Shown in pieces: positions 26,625 to 36,179 of a stretch of DNA of 48,301 nt (positions are counted from its first letter, which is position 1; the number at the start of each line of letters is the position of its first letter). A program made the translations under genes and the position numbers. Under the pieces are notes generated by a model. That model saw only the letters and a program-made list of their open reading frames with translations. It was not told the DNA's origin and made no database searches. This DNA is from an uncultured Prevotellaceae bacterium (GTDB lineage Bacteria; Bacteroidota; Bacteroidia; Bacteroidales; Bacteroidaceae): positions 1 to 48,301 of the forward strand of contig CADCBZ010000052.1 of assembly GCA_902799765.1 (NCBI GenBank), in the 5' to 3' direction.

Positions 26625-28124
26625 ATGTTATCACAGCAAGACCTGAAACAGATTGCTCAGAAGGGTATCACCCAGGAGCAGATTGAGAATCAACTGAATG
26701 AGTTCAAAACCGGCTTTCCATTCCTGAAGCTTGAGGCTGCCGCTGGCATCGGACGTGGCATCATTGCTCCCGACGCAGCTGCACGTAAGCAGTATGAAGA
26801 CATCTGGAATGCCTATAAGGCAGAGGGCAAGCGTGTGGTGAAGTTCGTACCTGCATCAGGTGCTGCCAGCCGCATGTTCAAGAACATGTTTGCCTTTGTG
26901 GATGCAGACTATGATGTGCCCACAACAGACTTCGAGAAGAAGTATTTCGACTCGATTGAGAAGTTCGCTTTCTACGAGGCACTCGACGCTGCCTGTCAGA
27001 AGAACGAAGGTAAGGGCATCAAGGCACTGATCGCTGAGGGCAACTACAAGGCTGTGGCTGCCAATATGCTGAAAGCAGAGGGATTGAACTACGGACAGTT
27101 GCCAAAAGGCTTGCTGCTGTTCCATAAATATGCAGAGGGTCCCCGTACCCCGATGGAAGAGCATCTGGTAGAAGGTGCGCTTTATGCCGCCTCTAACGGT
27201 GAGGCTCACGTACACTTTACCGTCAGCCACGAGCATATGGAGCTCTTCAAGGCAAAGGTGGCTGAGAAGGCCGATATGTTTGCTAAGAAATACGGCATCA
27301 AATATGATATCACTTTCTCTGAGCAGAAGCCCTCAACAGATACCGTAGCCGCTAATCCCGACAACACACCGTTCCGCAATGACGATGGTTCACTGCTGTT
27401 CCGTCCGGGTGGTCACGGTGCACTGATTGAGAACCTAAATGAGATCGAGGCTGACGTAATCTTCATTAAGAATATCGACAACGTGGTGCCTGATCGTCTG
27501 AAACCCGAGACCGTAGAGTGGAAGCAGGTGATTGCAGGTGTGCTGGTATCTCTTCAGAAGCAGGCATTCGAGTATCTCCGTCTGCTCGATGCAGGAGCTA
27601 CCGATGCTCAACTGGAGGAAATCGCCAAGTTCGTCAGCGAGAAGCTCTGCACTGACGCTAAGGGCAAGAAGGCAGACGCCGCTTATCTGCGTGAGAAGTT
27701 GAACCGTCCGATGCGCGTCTGTGGTGTCGTGAAGAATGTAGGTGAGCCTGGTGGTGGTCCGTTCCTGACCTATAATCAGGATGGTACCGTATCACTGCAG
27801 ATTCTGGAGAGCTCACAGATCGATACGAACAACGAGGCCTATATGAAGATGTTCACACAAGGCACTCACTTCAATCCCGTGGATCTGGTATGTGCCGTGA
27901 AGGACTATCAGGGTAAGCCGTTTGATCTGCCTGCCTTCGTTGACAAGACCACAGGTTTCATTTCTTCTAAGTCAAAAGCTGGTAAGGAGCTGAAGGCTCT
28001 TGAGTTGCCTGGACTCTGGAATGGTGCTATGAGCAACTGGAGCACCGTCTTCGTGGAAGTGCCCCTGGGCACCTTCAACCCCGTGAAGACTGTCAATGAC
28101 CTGCTTCGCGAGCAACATCAGTAA
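26625..28124 (+). CDS. DUF4301 protein, nucleotidyltransferase-like
   Basis: A 499-residue protein I assign to the Bacteroidetes family DUF4301. Visible features are FVPASGAASRMFKN near residues 73-86 and FRPGGHGALIENLNEIEAD with IKNIDNVVPD at about 260-290. A conserved C-terminal NVGEPGGGPF and SSQID follow. The glycine-rich loop followed by an N-x-D-N strand resembles the UDP-sugar pyrophosphorylase (GT-A) fold. Nucleotidyl transfer is therefore a plausible but unproven activity. It has its own promoter, and a hairpin separates it from maeB. Confidence 0.85.
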   Translation: MLSQQDLKQIAQKGITQEQIENQLNEFKTGFPFLKLEAAAGIGRGIIAPDAAARKQYEDIWNAYKAEGKRVVKFVPASGAASRMFKNMFAFVDADYDVPTTDFEKKYFDSIEKFAFYEALDAACQKNEGKGIKALIAEGNYKAVAANMLKAEGLNYGQLPKGLLLFHKYAEGPRTPMEEHLVEGALYAASNGEAHVHFTVSHEHMELFKAKVAEKADMFAKKYGIKYDITFSEQKPSTDTVAANPDNTPFRNDDGSLLFRPGGHGALIENLNEIEADVIFIKNIDNVVPDRLKPETVEWKQVIAGVLVSLQKQAFEYLRLLDAGATDAQLEEIAKFVSEKLCTDAKGKKADAAYLREKLNRPMRVCGVVKNVGEPGGGPFLTYNQDGTVSLQILESSQIDTNNEAYMKMFTQGTHFNPVDLVCAVKDYQGKPFDLPAFVDKTTGFISSKSKAGKELKALELPGLWNGAMSNWSTVFVEVPLGTFNPVKTVNDLLREQHQ

Positions 28125-28137
28125 ATTTATAACCCAG

Positions 28138-28163
28138 AATCCCCGCTATCGTTGGCGGGGATT
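28138..28163 (+). terminator. Hairpin between DUF4301 gene and maeB
   Basis: The 9-bp stem AATCCCCGC/GCGGGGATT has an 8-nt loop but only a short, broken T-tract. No -7 box lies between it and maeB, so it may be a leaky terminator or processing site. Confidence 0.55.
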
Positions 28164-28188
28164 TATTACACCAATACAATAATACACA

Positions 28189-30492
28189 ATGGTAAAAATC
28201 TCGAAAGAGGCCGCACTCGAATATCATGAGAGTGGAAGGCCTGGAAAAATCGAAGTAAAGCCTACGAAGGCTTATCGTACACAAACCGACTTGAGTCTCG
28301 CCTACTCTCCTGGCGTGGCTTATCCCTGTCTGGAGATTCAAGAGAATCCCGACAATGCTTACAAGTACACCGACAAGGGCAACCTGGTGGCAGTGATCTC
28401 TAACGGAACAGCTGTACTCGGACTTGGTGACATCGGCGCCATGAGTGGCAAGCCCGTGATGGAGGGTAAAGGTCTGCTCTTCAAGATCTACGGTGGTATC
28501 GATGTGTTTGATATCGAAGTGGCTGAAAAGGATCCTGAGAAGTTCTGCGAGGCTGTGGAGCGTATCGCCCCCACCTTCGGTGGTATCAACCTGGAGGACA
28601 TCAAGGCCCCTGAGTGTTTCTACATTGAGGATCGTCTGAAGAAGACCCTCGACATCCCCGTGATGCACGACGACCAGCACGGCACAGCCATCATCTCTGC
28701 AGCAGGATTGAAGAACGCGATGGAGGTGATCGGCAAGGACATCAAGAAAGTAAAGATCGTAGTAAACGGTGCTGGTGCTGCTGCCATCTCTTGTACGAAG
28801 CTCTATATGGCTATCGGTGCCCAGAAGGAAAACATCGTGATGCTCGACTCAAAGGGGGTCATCTCAACAGAGCGTCAGGATCTGAATGAGCAGAAGAAGT
28901 TCTTCGCCACCAGCCGTACCGAGATTCACACACTGGCAGAAGCCGTCAAGGATGCCGACGTGTTCGTTGGTCTCTCAAAGGGTAATGTGCTGTCACAGGA
29001 TATGGTGAAGTCGATGGCAAAGGATCCCGTCATCTTCGCCCTCGCAAACCCTGTTCCTGAGATCTCCTACGAGGATGCTATGGAGGCTCGTCCTGATGTA
29101 CTGATGTCAACAGGTCGAACAGACTATCCGAATCAGATCAACAACGTGATCGGTTTCCCCTATATCTTTCGTGGTGCACTCGATGTTCATGCAACAGCCA
29201 TCAATGAGGAGATGAAACTGGCAGCTGTTCATGCTATTGCCGATCTGGCCAAACAACCTGTGCCTGATGTCGTGAACGATGTTTATAAGGTGAACAACCT
29301 GACCTTTGGCCGTAACTACTTCATTCCGAAGCCCGTCGATCCCCGTCTGATCACTGAGGTGTCTTCTGCTGTAGCCAAGGCTGCGATAGATAGCGGTGTA
29401 GCCCGCAAGAAGATTGAGGACTGGGATGAGTACAAGCGTTCACTCTCCGTACTGCTCGGACAGGAGACCAAACTCACTCAGAAGCTCTACTCTACTGCTG
29501 CTGCACATCCACAGCGCGTTGTATTCGCAGAGGCCGTACATCCTACGATGCTGAAGGCTGCTGTTCAGGCTAAAGCCGAAGGTATCTGTCATCCTGTGCT
29601 TTTAGGCAACGACGAATATATTGCTAAACTCGCTAAGGAGCTCGATCTGAACATCGAGGGTATCGAGATCGTCAACCTGCGTCATCCGTCAGAACAGGAG
29701 CGTCGTGAGCGTTATGCCCGTATCCTCACAGAGAAGCGTAAGCGTGATGGCTATACCTATCAGGAGGCCAACGACAAGATGTTCGAGCGCAACTACTTTG
29801 GCATGATGATGGTAGAGACAGGCGAAGCCGATGCCTTTATCACAGGTCTCTATACCAAGTATTCAAATACCGTGAAGGTTGTTAAAGAGGTGATTGGTAT
29901 TCGTCCTGAGTATAAGAACTTCGGTACCATGCATATCATCAACTCACCGAAGGGTACCTACTACATTGCTGACACACTCGTCAACGAGAATCCCGATAAG
30001 GATACTCTCGTGGATATCGCGAAGTTGGCATCGACAGCCGTCCGTTTCTTCAACGAGAAACCTGTCATCGCTATGGTGAGCCACTCGAACTTCGGTAGCA
30101 ACACAAGCGATGGGGCGAAGAAGGTGAAATATGCCGTAGAAGAGATGCAGCAGCTTTATCCCGATCTGCCTATCGATGGTGAGATGCAGTTGGGATTTGC
30201 CCTCGATAACGAACTGCGTGATGAGGAATATCCTTTCACCAAGGTTTGCGGCAAGAAGGTCAATACACTGGTGTTCCCCAACCTGACTTCAGCCCGCTCT
30301 TCTTATAAGATGTTGCAGATGTTGGGAACCGATGCTGAAATCATCGGCCCGATCCAGATGGGACTGAACAAGCCGATCCACTTCATCGACTTCGGTGCAA
30401 ATGTGCGCGATGTCGTAAATATCGTGGCTGTAGCTACCATCGACGCCTACGTTGACAAGATCAAGAAGAAACTCAACGCACTCGGCAAATAA
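28189..30492 (+). CDS. maeB: NADP-dependent malic enzyme with C-terminal phosphotransacetylase-like domain
   Basis: A 767-residue MaeB-type enzyme decarboxylating malate to pyruvate with NADP. The malic enzyme part (about 1-430) has [15 protein letters not shown], the metal-binding DDQHGTAI and the NADP-binding [12 protein letters not shown]. The remainder (about 430-767) is a phosphate acetyl/butyryltransferase-like domain, for example [17 protein letters not shown]. In this family that domain usually binds acetyl-CoA as a regulator rather than catalysing transfer. It has normal length with no lesions. No obvious promoter lies in the 64 bp upstream, so read-through from the DUF4301 gene is possible. 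A good terminator follows. Confidence 0.95.
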   Translation: MVKISKEAALEYHESGRPGKIEVKPTKAYRTQTDLSLAYSPGVAYPCLEIQENPDNAYKYTDKGNLVAVISNGTAVLGLGDIGAMSGKPVMEGKGLLFKIYGGIDVFDIEVAEKDPEKFCEAVERIAPTFGGINLEDIKAPECFYIEDRLKKTLDIPVMHDDQHGTAIISAAGLKNAMEVIGKDIKKVKIVVNGAGAAAISCTKLYMAIGAQKENIVMLDSKGVISTERQDLNEQKKFFATSRTEIHTLAEAVKDADVFVGLSKGNVLSQDMVKSMAKDPVIFALANPVPEISYEDAMEARPDVLMSTGRTDYPNQINNVIGFPYIFRGALDVHATAINEEMKLAAVHAIADLAKQPVPDVVNDVYKVNNLTFGRNYFIPKPVDPRLITEVSSAVAKAAIDSGVARKKIEDWDEYKRSLSVLLGQETKLTQKLYSTAAAHPQRVVFAEAVHPTMLKAAVQAKAEGICHPVLLGNDEYIAKLAKELDLNIEGIEIVNLRHPSEQERRERYARILTEKRKRDGYTYQEANDKMFERNYFGMMMVETGEADAFITGLYTKYSNTVKVVKEVIGIRPEYKNFGTMHIINSPKGTYYIADTLVNENPDKDTLVDIAKLASTAVRFFNEKPVIAMVSHSNFGSNTSDGAKKVKYAVEEMQQLYPDLPIDGEMQLGFALDNELRDEEYPFTKVCGKKVNTLVFPNLTSARSSYKMLQMLGTDAEIIGPIQMGLNKPIHFIDFGANVRDVVNIVAVATIDAYVDKIKKKLNALGK

Positions 30493-30519
30493 GGCTATAC
30501 ACCTTATTATATATAATAG

Positions 30520-30551
30520 AGAGCTGTACCCCCTCAGGTACGGCTCTTTTT
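30520..30551 (+). terminator. Intrinsic terminator of maeB
   Basis: An 11-bp stem with one G-U pair (AGAGCTGTACC/GGTACGGCTCT) and loop CCCTCA is followed by a run of T. Confidence 0.85.
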
Positions 30552-30654
30552 GTGCTCGGCCACAAGTCAGACTTAAACAGTTTACCTTTTGCCCTTGATT
30601 TATATCAATTAAGTTACAAAAAGAAAGTTATTTGGCGATTTTTTTGATAAAATG

Positions 30655-30685
30655 TTTGGTATTTCGATTTTTTGCTGTAATTTTG
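30655..30685 (+). promoter_or_regulatory. gdhA promoter: TTTG ... TAATTTTG
   Basis: TTTG at 30655-30658 and TAATTTTG at 30678-30685 are separated by 19 bp, the expected -33/-7 layout. The leader is about 60 nt. Confidence 0.75.
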
Positions 30686-30751
30686 CAACCGAAATTAAAG
30701 AAACAATAGTAATTCTCAATAAGTATAACCAATAAAAAAGGAAAAAAGATT

Positions 30752-31954
30752 ATGAATGCAGCAAAAGTTGTAGAGGATCTGAAACAGAGATTCCCCAATG
30801 AGCCGGAGTACATCCAGGCAGTTTCTCAGGTACTTCCCACCATCGAGGAAGAGTACAACAAGCACCCCGAGTTTGAAAAGGCAAACCTCATCGAGCGCCT
30901 TTGCATCCCCGATCGTGTTTGTGAGTTCCGTATCACTTGGGTAGATGATAAGGGTAATGTTCAGACCAACATGGGTTATCGTATCCAGCACAACAACGCT
31001 ATTGGCCCGTACAAAGGCGGTCTCCGTTATCACAAGTCAGTGAACAATGAACTGTATCGCGTGATTGGTCCCGATGAGGATGTTCCCGCTGGTGATATCG
31101 GTGTAGGTGGTCGTGAGGTAGGTTACCTCTTCGGACAGTACAAGAAGCTCACTCATCAGTTCCAGGGTGTGCTCACTGGTAAGGGTCTCTCTTTCGGTGG
31201 TTCACTGATCCGTCCTGAGGCTACCGGTTACGGTTGTGTTTACTTCCTGACTTCTATGCTCGCTACCCGTGGCATCGAGCTGAAGGGTAAGAAGGTGCTG
31301 ATCTCAGGTTCTGGTAACGTGGCTCAGTATGCAACAGAGAAGTGCATCCAGCTGGGTGCTATCCCCTTGACACTCTCTGATTCAGACGGTTACATCTTCG
31401 ATCCCGATGGTATCGACGAGGCTAAGCTCGCTTATGTGAAGGAGCTGAAGAACGTTGAGCGCGGACGTATTAAGGAGTATGCTGAGGAATATCCTAACGC
31501 TGTATATCACGCTGGTGAGCGTCCTTGGCACGAGAAGGCTGATATCGCACTGCCTTGCGCTACTCAGAATGAGATCAACGGTGAGCAGGCTCAGGCCCTG
31601 ATCGACAACGGTGTGATTGCTGTTGCTGAGGGTGCTAACATGCCTTCACTGCCTGAGGCTATCAAGATCTTCCAGGATGCCAAGATCCTCTATGCTCCTG
31701 GTAAGGCTTCTAACGCTGGTGGTGTATCAGTATCTGGTCTTGAGATGTCACAGAACTCTGAGCGTCTGAGCTGGACTGCTAAGGAGGTTGACGACTATCT
31801 GAAGCGTATCATGAACGATATTCATGAGAACTGCGTGAAGTATGGTACTCAGGCTGATGGTTACATCAACTATGTGAAGGGTGCTAACGTAGCCGGCTTC
31901 ATGAAGGTTGCCAACAGGGTATTGTATAATACATCTGGTTACAGAAAACACTAA
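30752..31954 (+). CDS. gdhA: NADP-type glutamate dehydrogenase with internal deletion
   Basis: By homology this is hexameric glutamate dehydrogenase, converting 2-oxoglutarate and ammonia to glutamate. The frame is 400 residues, whereas the family is about 445-450. The flanks are canonical: GPYKGGLRYH with Lys88, PAGD with Asp115, GSLIRPEATGYG and the C-terminal MSQNSERLSW. Between Asn98 and Asn99 about 49 residues are missing in frame. They include the conserved FEQ-x-FK and PMGGGKGG segments that carry a substrate-binding lysine and the catalytic lysine (K113 and K125 in the clostridial enzyme). The product as written should be inactive. Either a genuine deletion or an assembly gap could explain it. 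The promoter and terminator are intact. Confidence 0.9.
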   Translation: MNAAKVVEDLKQRFPNEPEYIQAVSQVLPTIEEEYNKHPEFEKANLIERLCIPDRVCEFRITWVDDKGNVQTNMGYRIQHNNAIGPYKGGLRYHKSVNNELYRVIGPDEDVPAGDIGVGGREVGYLFGQYKKLTHQFQGVLTGKGLSFGGSLIRPEATGYGCVYFLTSMLATRGIELKGKKVLISGSGNVAQYATEKCIQLGAIPLTLSDSDGYIFDPDGIDEAKLAYVKELKNVERGRIKEYAEEYPNAVYHAGERPWHEKADIALPCATQNEINGEQAQALIDNGVIAVAEGANMPSLPEAIKIFQDAKILYAPGKASNAGGVSVSGLEMSQNSERLSWTAKEVDDYLKRIMNDIHENCVKYGTQADGYINYVKGANVAGFMKVANRVLYNTSGYRKH

Positions 31955-31979
31955 AATTCATAAACTTATATCATTAGAG

Positions 31980-32011
31980 AGCGGACTCAAAAAGGGTTCG
32001 CTTTCTTTTTT
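31980..32011 (+). terminator. Intrinsic terminator of gdhA
   Basis: The stem AGCGGAC/GTTCGCT (one G-U pair) is followed by TTCTTTTTT. Confidence 0.75.
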
Positions 32012-32076
32012 GTTAATAATTCATAAATAATCTATTAATTCTTAATTCCAAGTTCTTACTTCTCACTTAATCTTTG

Positions 32077-32084
32077 TACCTTTG
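32077..32084 (+). promoter_or_regulatory. -7 box (TACCTTTG) for rpsA
   Basis: TACCTTTG lies 146 bp before the rpsA start, so the message has a leader of about 140 nt. Confidence 0.75.
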
Positions 32085-32089
32085 CAGCC

Positions 32090-32230
32090 GCTTTATCCCC
32101 CGTAGGGGGAAATAGGGGCCGGAACAGGCGCTTGCTCCTATCAAATATTAACCCTTTAAAGATGGTCTGATAAACGTCTGTTCAGACCTCGCCCCGACAA
32201 ACAAACGAGGGGCACCAAATATTTTATATT
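32090..32230 (+). promoter_or_regulatory. Structured rpsA leader, candidate autoregulatory element
   Basis: The leader can form three hairpins: CCCCC/GGGGG at 32097-32109, GGTCTGA/TCAGACC at 32164-32188 and GCCCC/GGGGC at 32191-32213. The third can compete with a CTCG/CGAG pairing (32188-32191 with 32106-equivalent CGAG at 32206-32209). Leaders of ribosomal protein genes often bind the product for feedback control. This one is inferred from structure alone. Confidence 0.5.
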
Positions 32231-33972
32231 ATGTCAGATTTAACAAAGAACGTTAAGCCGCTCGACGATTTCAACTGGGATGAGTTCGAGAATGGAACAA
32301 GTGCTGGTGTCAGCAAGGAAGAACTCGACAAGGCTTATGACGAAACCCTGAACAAGGTAGCCGACCATCAGGTAGTTGAAGGTACAGTCATCTCTGTTGA
32401 CAAGAAAGAAGTTGTTGTCAACATCGGCTACAAGAGCGATGGTATTATCCCCGCTTCAGAATTCCGCTACAATCCTGATCTGAAGATCGGCGACAAGGTA
32501 GAGGTTTATGTAGAGAGCGCTGAGGACAAGAAGGGTCAGCTGATCCTCTCTCACAAGAAGGCTCGCATGTCTAAGTCTTGGGACAAGGTCAACGAGGCTC
32601 TTGAGGCAGATGCTATCATCCAGGGTTACATTAAGTGTCGCACAAAGGGCGGTATGATTGTTGACGTGTTCGGTATCGAGGCATTCCTCCCCGGCTCACA
32701 GATCGACGTTCACCCCATACGCGACTACGACCAGTTCGTTGGCAAGACGATGGAGTTCAAGGTTGTGAAGATCAACCAGGAGTTCCGCAATGTCGTTGTA
32801 TCTCACAAGGCTCTTATTGAGCAGGAGATCGAGGCACAGAAGAAGGAAATTATCGGTAAGCTTGAGAAGGGTCAGATCCTCGAGGGTACAGTTAAGAATA
32901 TCACCTCTTACGGTGTATTCGTTGACCTCGGTGGTGTTGACGGACTCATCCATATCACAGACCTGTCTTGGGGCCGTGTTGACGATCCCCACAAGGTGGT
33001 TGAGCTCGACCAGAAGATCAATGTGGTTATCCTCGACTTCGACGACGAGAAGCGCCGCATCGCTCTTGGTCTGAAGCAGCTCACTCCTCATCCCTGGGAT
33101 GCTCTGGATGCTGACCTCAAGGTGGGTGACCACGTGAAGGGTAAGGTAGTCGTTATCGCTGACTACGGTGCATTCGTTGAGATCCAGCCTGGTGTTGAGG
33201 GCCTGATCCACGTATCAGAGATGTCTTGGAGTCAGCACCTCCGTTCAGCTCAGGAGTTCCTAAAGGTTGGCGACGATGTAGAGGCTGTCATCCTGACACT
33301 CGACCGCGACGAGCGCAAGATGTCACTCGGTATCAAGCAGCTCCGCGAGGATCCCTGGGAGGCTATCGATTCGGTGTATTTGTGGAGCTCGAGGAGGGTG
33401 TTGACGGCCTGATCCACATCAGCGACCTCAGCTGGACTAAGAAGGTTAAGCATCCTTCAGAGTTCACTCAGGTAGGTGCTCAGATCGACGTGATCGTTCT
33501 CGACATCGACAAGGAGAACCGTCGTCTCAGCCTTGGTCACAAGCAGCTCGAGGAGAATCCTTGGGATGTATTCGAGGCTAAGTACACCGTTGGTTCTGTA
33601 CACGAGGGTACCATCACAGAGATGCACGAGAAGGGTGGCGTAGTTGCCCTTGAGGAGAATGTTGAAGGCTTCGCTACTCCTAAGCACCTCGTTAAGGAGG
33701 ATGGCACTCAGGCCACTAAGGGTGAGACTCTGCCGTTCAAAGTGATTGAGTTCAACAAGGATTCTAAGCGCATCATCCTCTCTCACAGCCGCACCTTCGA
33801 AGATCCTGCTCGTGAGGAGAAGAAGGCAGCTGCCGCTGCTGCCAAGAAGGCATCACGCGCTAAGAAGGAAGACAGCCCGAAGATTGAGAACATCGCTGCC
33901 AGCACTACTCTGGGCGACATCGATGCACTCGCTGAGCTGAAAGCTAAGTTGGAGAAGGGTGAGAAGAAGTAA
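32231..33972 (+). pseudogene. rpsA: 30S ribosomal protein S1, frameshifted by an internal deletion
   Basis: S1 is a multidomain OB-fold protein that holds mRNA on the 30S subunit. The first frame (32231-33412) encodes four S1 repeats with motifs such as YGVFVDLGGVDGLIHITDLSW, then reads REDPWEAID and drifts into SVYLWSSRRVLTA and a stop. Correct coding resumes at 33370 in another frame (FGVFVELEEG) and continues to 33972 with two more S1 repeats and the alanine/lysine-rich tail. About 19 residues (around 55 nt, necessarily 1 mod 3) are missing between 33369 and 33370. The intact protein would be about 598 residues. Since S1 is normally essential, an assembly error is more likely than a true null. 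If real, the cell must hold another copy. Confidence 0.88.
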
Positions 33973-33993
33973 TTCCCCCTACCCTATAACTTC

Positions 33994-34027
33994 AAATCCC
34001 TCCGATTCACCTCGGGGGGATTTTTCT
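33994..34027 (+). terminator. Intrinsic terminator of rpsA
   Basis: A 12-bp stem AAATCCCTCCGA/TCGGGGGGATTT with loop TTCACC (one T-G pair) ends in a T-rich run. It abuts the htpG sigma-54 site. Confidence 0.85.
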
Positions 34028-34029
34028 TT

Positions 34030-34044
34030 TGGCACGCTTTTTGC
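34030..34044 (+). promoter_or_regulatory. Sigma-54 (-24/-12) promoter of htpG
   Basis: The sequence is TGGCACG, four bases, then TTGC. This is a full match to the sigma-54 consensus, with GG at 34031-34032 and GC at 34043-34044 exactly 10 bp apart. No TAnnTTTG box lies between the rpsA terminator and htpG. Transcription would start near 34056, giving a leader of about 27 nt. Confidence 0.8.
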
Positions 34045-34082
34045 AGAATCCTTCGCGGAATAAAATCAAAACAAAAAATCAT

Positions 34083-36143
34083 ATGCAAAAAGGTAACATC
34101 GGGGTTACAACCGAGAATATATTCCCCGTCATCAAAAAGTTTCTCTATAGCGATCACGAGATTTTCCTCCGCGAGATGGTATCTAATGCCGTTGATGCCA
34201 CCCAGAAGATGAAGACACTTGCCGCTCAGGGCGAATACAAGGAAGACCTGGGCGACCTTACCGTTCGTATCAGCTTCGATGCCGACAAGGGCACGATCAC
34301 CATCAGCGATCATGGTATCGGCATGACTGAGGAAGAGATCGACAAGTACATCAATCAGATTGCTTTCTCTGGTGTTAGCGACTTCCTCGAGAAGTACAAG
34401 GACAATGCCAACAACATCATCGGCCACTTCGGACTGGGTTTCTATTCTTCATTCATGGTATCAAAAAAGGTGGAGATCATCACCAAGAGCTACAAAGAGG
34501 GCTCAAAGGCTGTAAAGTGGAGCTGCGATGGTAGCCCTGCCTACGAGATCGACGATGCCGAGCGCGAACAGCACGGTTCAGATATCATCCTCTATATCGA
34601 CGATGACTGCAAGGAGTTCCTCGACAAGAACAAACTCGAAGGTCTGCTCAACAAGTACTGCAAGTTTATGGCCGTACCTGTTGCCTTCGGAAAGAAGCAG
34701 GAATGGAGCAGCGAGGAGAAGAAGATGGTTGATAAAGACGAGGATAACATCATCAACAATGTAGAACCCCTGTGGACGAAGGCACCTTCATCACTGAAGG
34801 ACGAGGACTACAAGTCGTTCTACCGCACCCTCTACCCCATGAGCGATGAGCCGATGTTCTGGATCCATCTCAATGTGGATTATCCGTTCAACCTCACGGG
34901 TATTCTTTACTTCCCACGCATCAAGTCGAACATCGACCTGCAACGCAACAAGATCCAGTTGTATTGCAACCAGGTGTTCGTCACTGATCAGGTGGAGGGC
35001 ATCGTACCTGAGTTCCTGACCCTGCTGCATGGTGTCATCGACTCGCCAGATATCCCTCTGAACGTCAGCCGTTCTTATCTGCAGAGCGATCGCGAGGTGA
35101 AGAAGATCTCTACCTATATCACTAAGAAGGTGGCCGACCGTCTGAATGCGATCTTTAAGGAAGACCGTAAGCAGTATGAGGAGAAGTGGGACGACCTGAA
35201 GCTCTTCATCAACTACGGAATCCTCTCTGAGGATGGTTTCTACGATCGCGCTAAGGACTTCGCCCTGTTTAAGGACACTGAGGGCAAGCACTTCACGTTC
35301 GATGAATACAAGACACTCATCGAGGCCAATCAGAAGGATAAGGACGATCAGCTCGTTTATCTCTACGCCACTGATAAGGAAGAGCAGTATTCTTACATTA
35401 AGGCCGCTCAGGATAAGGGTTACAGCGTGCTGCTGCTCGACGGTCAGCTCGATGTTCCCACCATCCAGACGCTGGAGCAGAAATTCGAGAAGAGTCGTTT
35501 CACCCGTGTGGACAGCGACATCATCGATCGTCTGATCGTGAAGAGCGATGCACCTAAGACGGAGCTTACAGAGGAGCAGAGTGACAATCTGTCAGCCGTG
35601 TTCCGCACCCAGCTGCCAAAGATCGACAAGTGCGAGTTTATGGTTCAGGTGGATGCCCTCGGCGAAGAGGCTCGTCCTGTCATCATCACTCAGAATGAAT
35701 ACATGCGTCGTATGAAGGAGATGAGCCGCTTCCAGCCTGGCATGAACTTCTATGGTCAGATGCCCGACTCGTTCAACATCGTGCTCAATGCCGACCATCC
35801 GCTGGTGAAGAAGGTGCTCAGCGACAGCGAGGCCGCTACTGCCGAAGCCCTGAAGCCCATCGTTTCAGAGCTCAAAGGCCAGGAGGCTCGTCTGGCAGCC
35901 ATCCGCCAGCAGCAGGATAAGAAGAAGTACGACGAACTGACCCAGGAGGACAAGGATCAGAAGGCAGAAGCCGAGAAGGCCGTACAGGAGCAGAAGGATA
36001 AGAAACAGGCCGTGATTGCCGACTATGCTAAGGACAACTCTATCGTCCACCAGCTCATCGACCTCGCATTGCTTCAGAACGGAATGTTAAAAGGTGAAGC
36101 CCTTGATAAGTTCCTGAAACGCTCAGTTGACTTAATCAAATAA
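34083..36143 (+). CDS. htpG: Molecular chaperone HtpG (Hsp90)
   Basis: A 686-residue Hsp90 homologue, an ATP-dependent cytoplasmic chaperone. The start at 34083 (MQKGNIGVTTENIFPVIKKF) is preferred because an upstream in-frame ATG at 34029 would begin inside the sigma-54 promoter. The ATP-binding domain shows FLREMVSNAVDA, DHGIGM and GHFGLGFYSSFMV. The middle domain carries the conserved arginine segment NVSRSYLQSD, and the C-terminal dimerisation domain follows with a lysine/glutamate-rich linker near 600-640. A tight terminator follows. Confidence 0.97.
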   Translation: MQKGNIGVTTENIFPVIKKFLYSDHEIFLREMVSNAVDATQKMKTLAAQGEYKEDLGDLTVRISFDADKGTITISDHGIGMTEEEIDKYINQIAFSGVSDFLEKYKDNANNIIGHFGLGFYSSFMVSKKVEIITKSYKEGSKAVKWSCDGSPAYEIDDAEREQHGSDIILYIDDDCKEFLDKNKLEGLLNKYCKFMAVPVAFGKKQEWSSEEKKMVDKDEDNIINNVEPLWTKAPSSLKDEDYKSFYRTLYPMSDEPMFWIHLNVDYPFNLTGILYFPRIKSNIDLQRNKIQLYCNQVFVTDQVEGIVPEFLTLLHGVIDSPDIPLNVSRSYLQSDREVKKISTYITKKVADRLNAIFKEDRKQYEEKWDDLKLFINYGILSEDGFYDRAKDFALFKDTEGKHFTFDEYKTLIEANQKDKDDQLVYLYATDKEEQYSYIKAAQDKGYSVLLLDGQLDVPTIQTLEQKFEKSRFTRVDSDIIDRLIVKSDAPKTELTEEQSDNLSAVFRTQLPKIDKCEFMVQVDALGEEARPVIITQNEYMRRMKEMSRFQPGMNFYGQMPDSFNIVLNADHPLVKKVLSDSEAATAEALKPIVSELKGQEARLAAIRQQQDKKKYDELTQEDKDQKAEAEKAVQEQKDKKQAVIADYAKDNSIVHQLIDLALLQNGMLKGEALDKFLKRSVDLIK

Positions 36144-36148
36144 AAAAA

Positions 36149-36172
36149 GGCTCCCTTCGGGGAGCCATTTTT
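36149..36172. terminator. Bidirectional terminator between htpG and sigma factor gene
   Basis: The 7-bp stem GGCTCCC/GGGAGCC with a TTCG tetraloop has ATTTTT on the plus strand and seven T on the minus strand. Confidence 0.9.
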
Positions 36173-36179
36173 ATGACCT

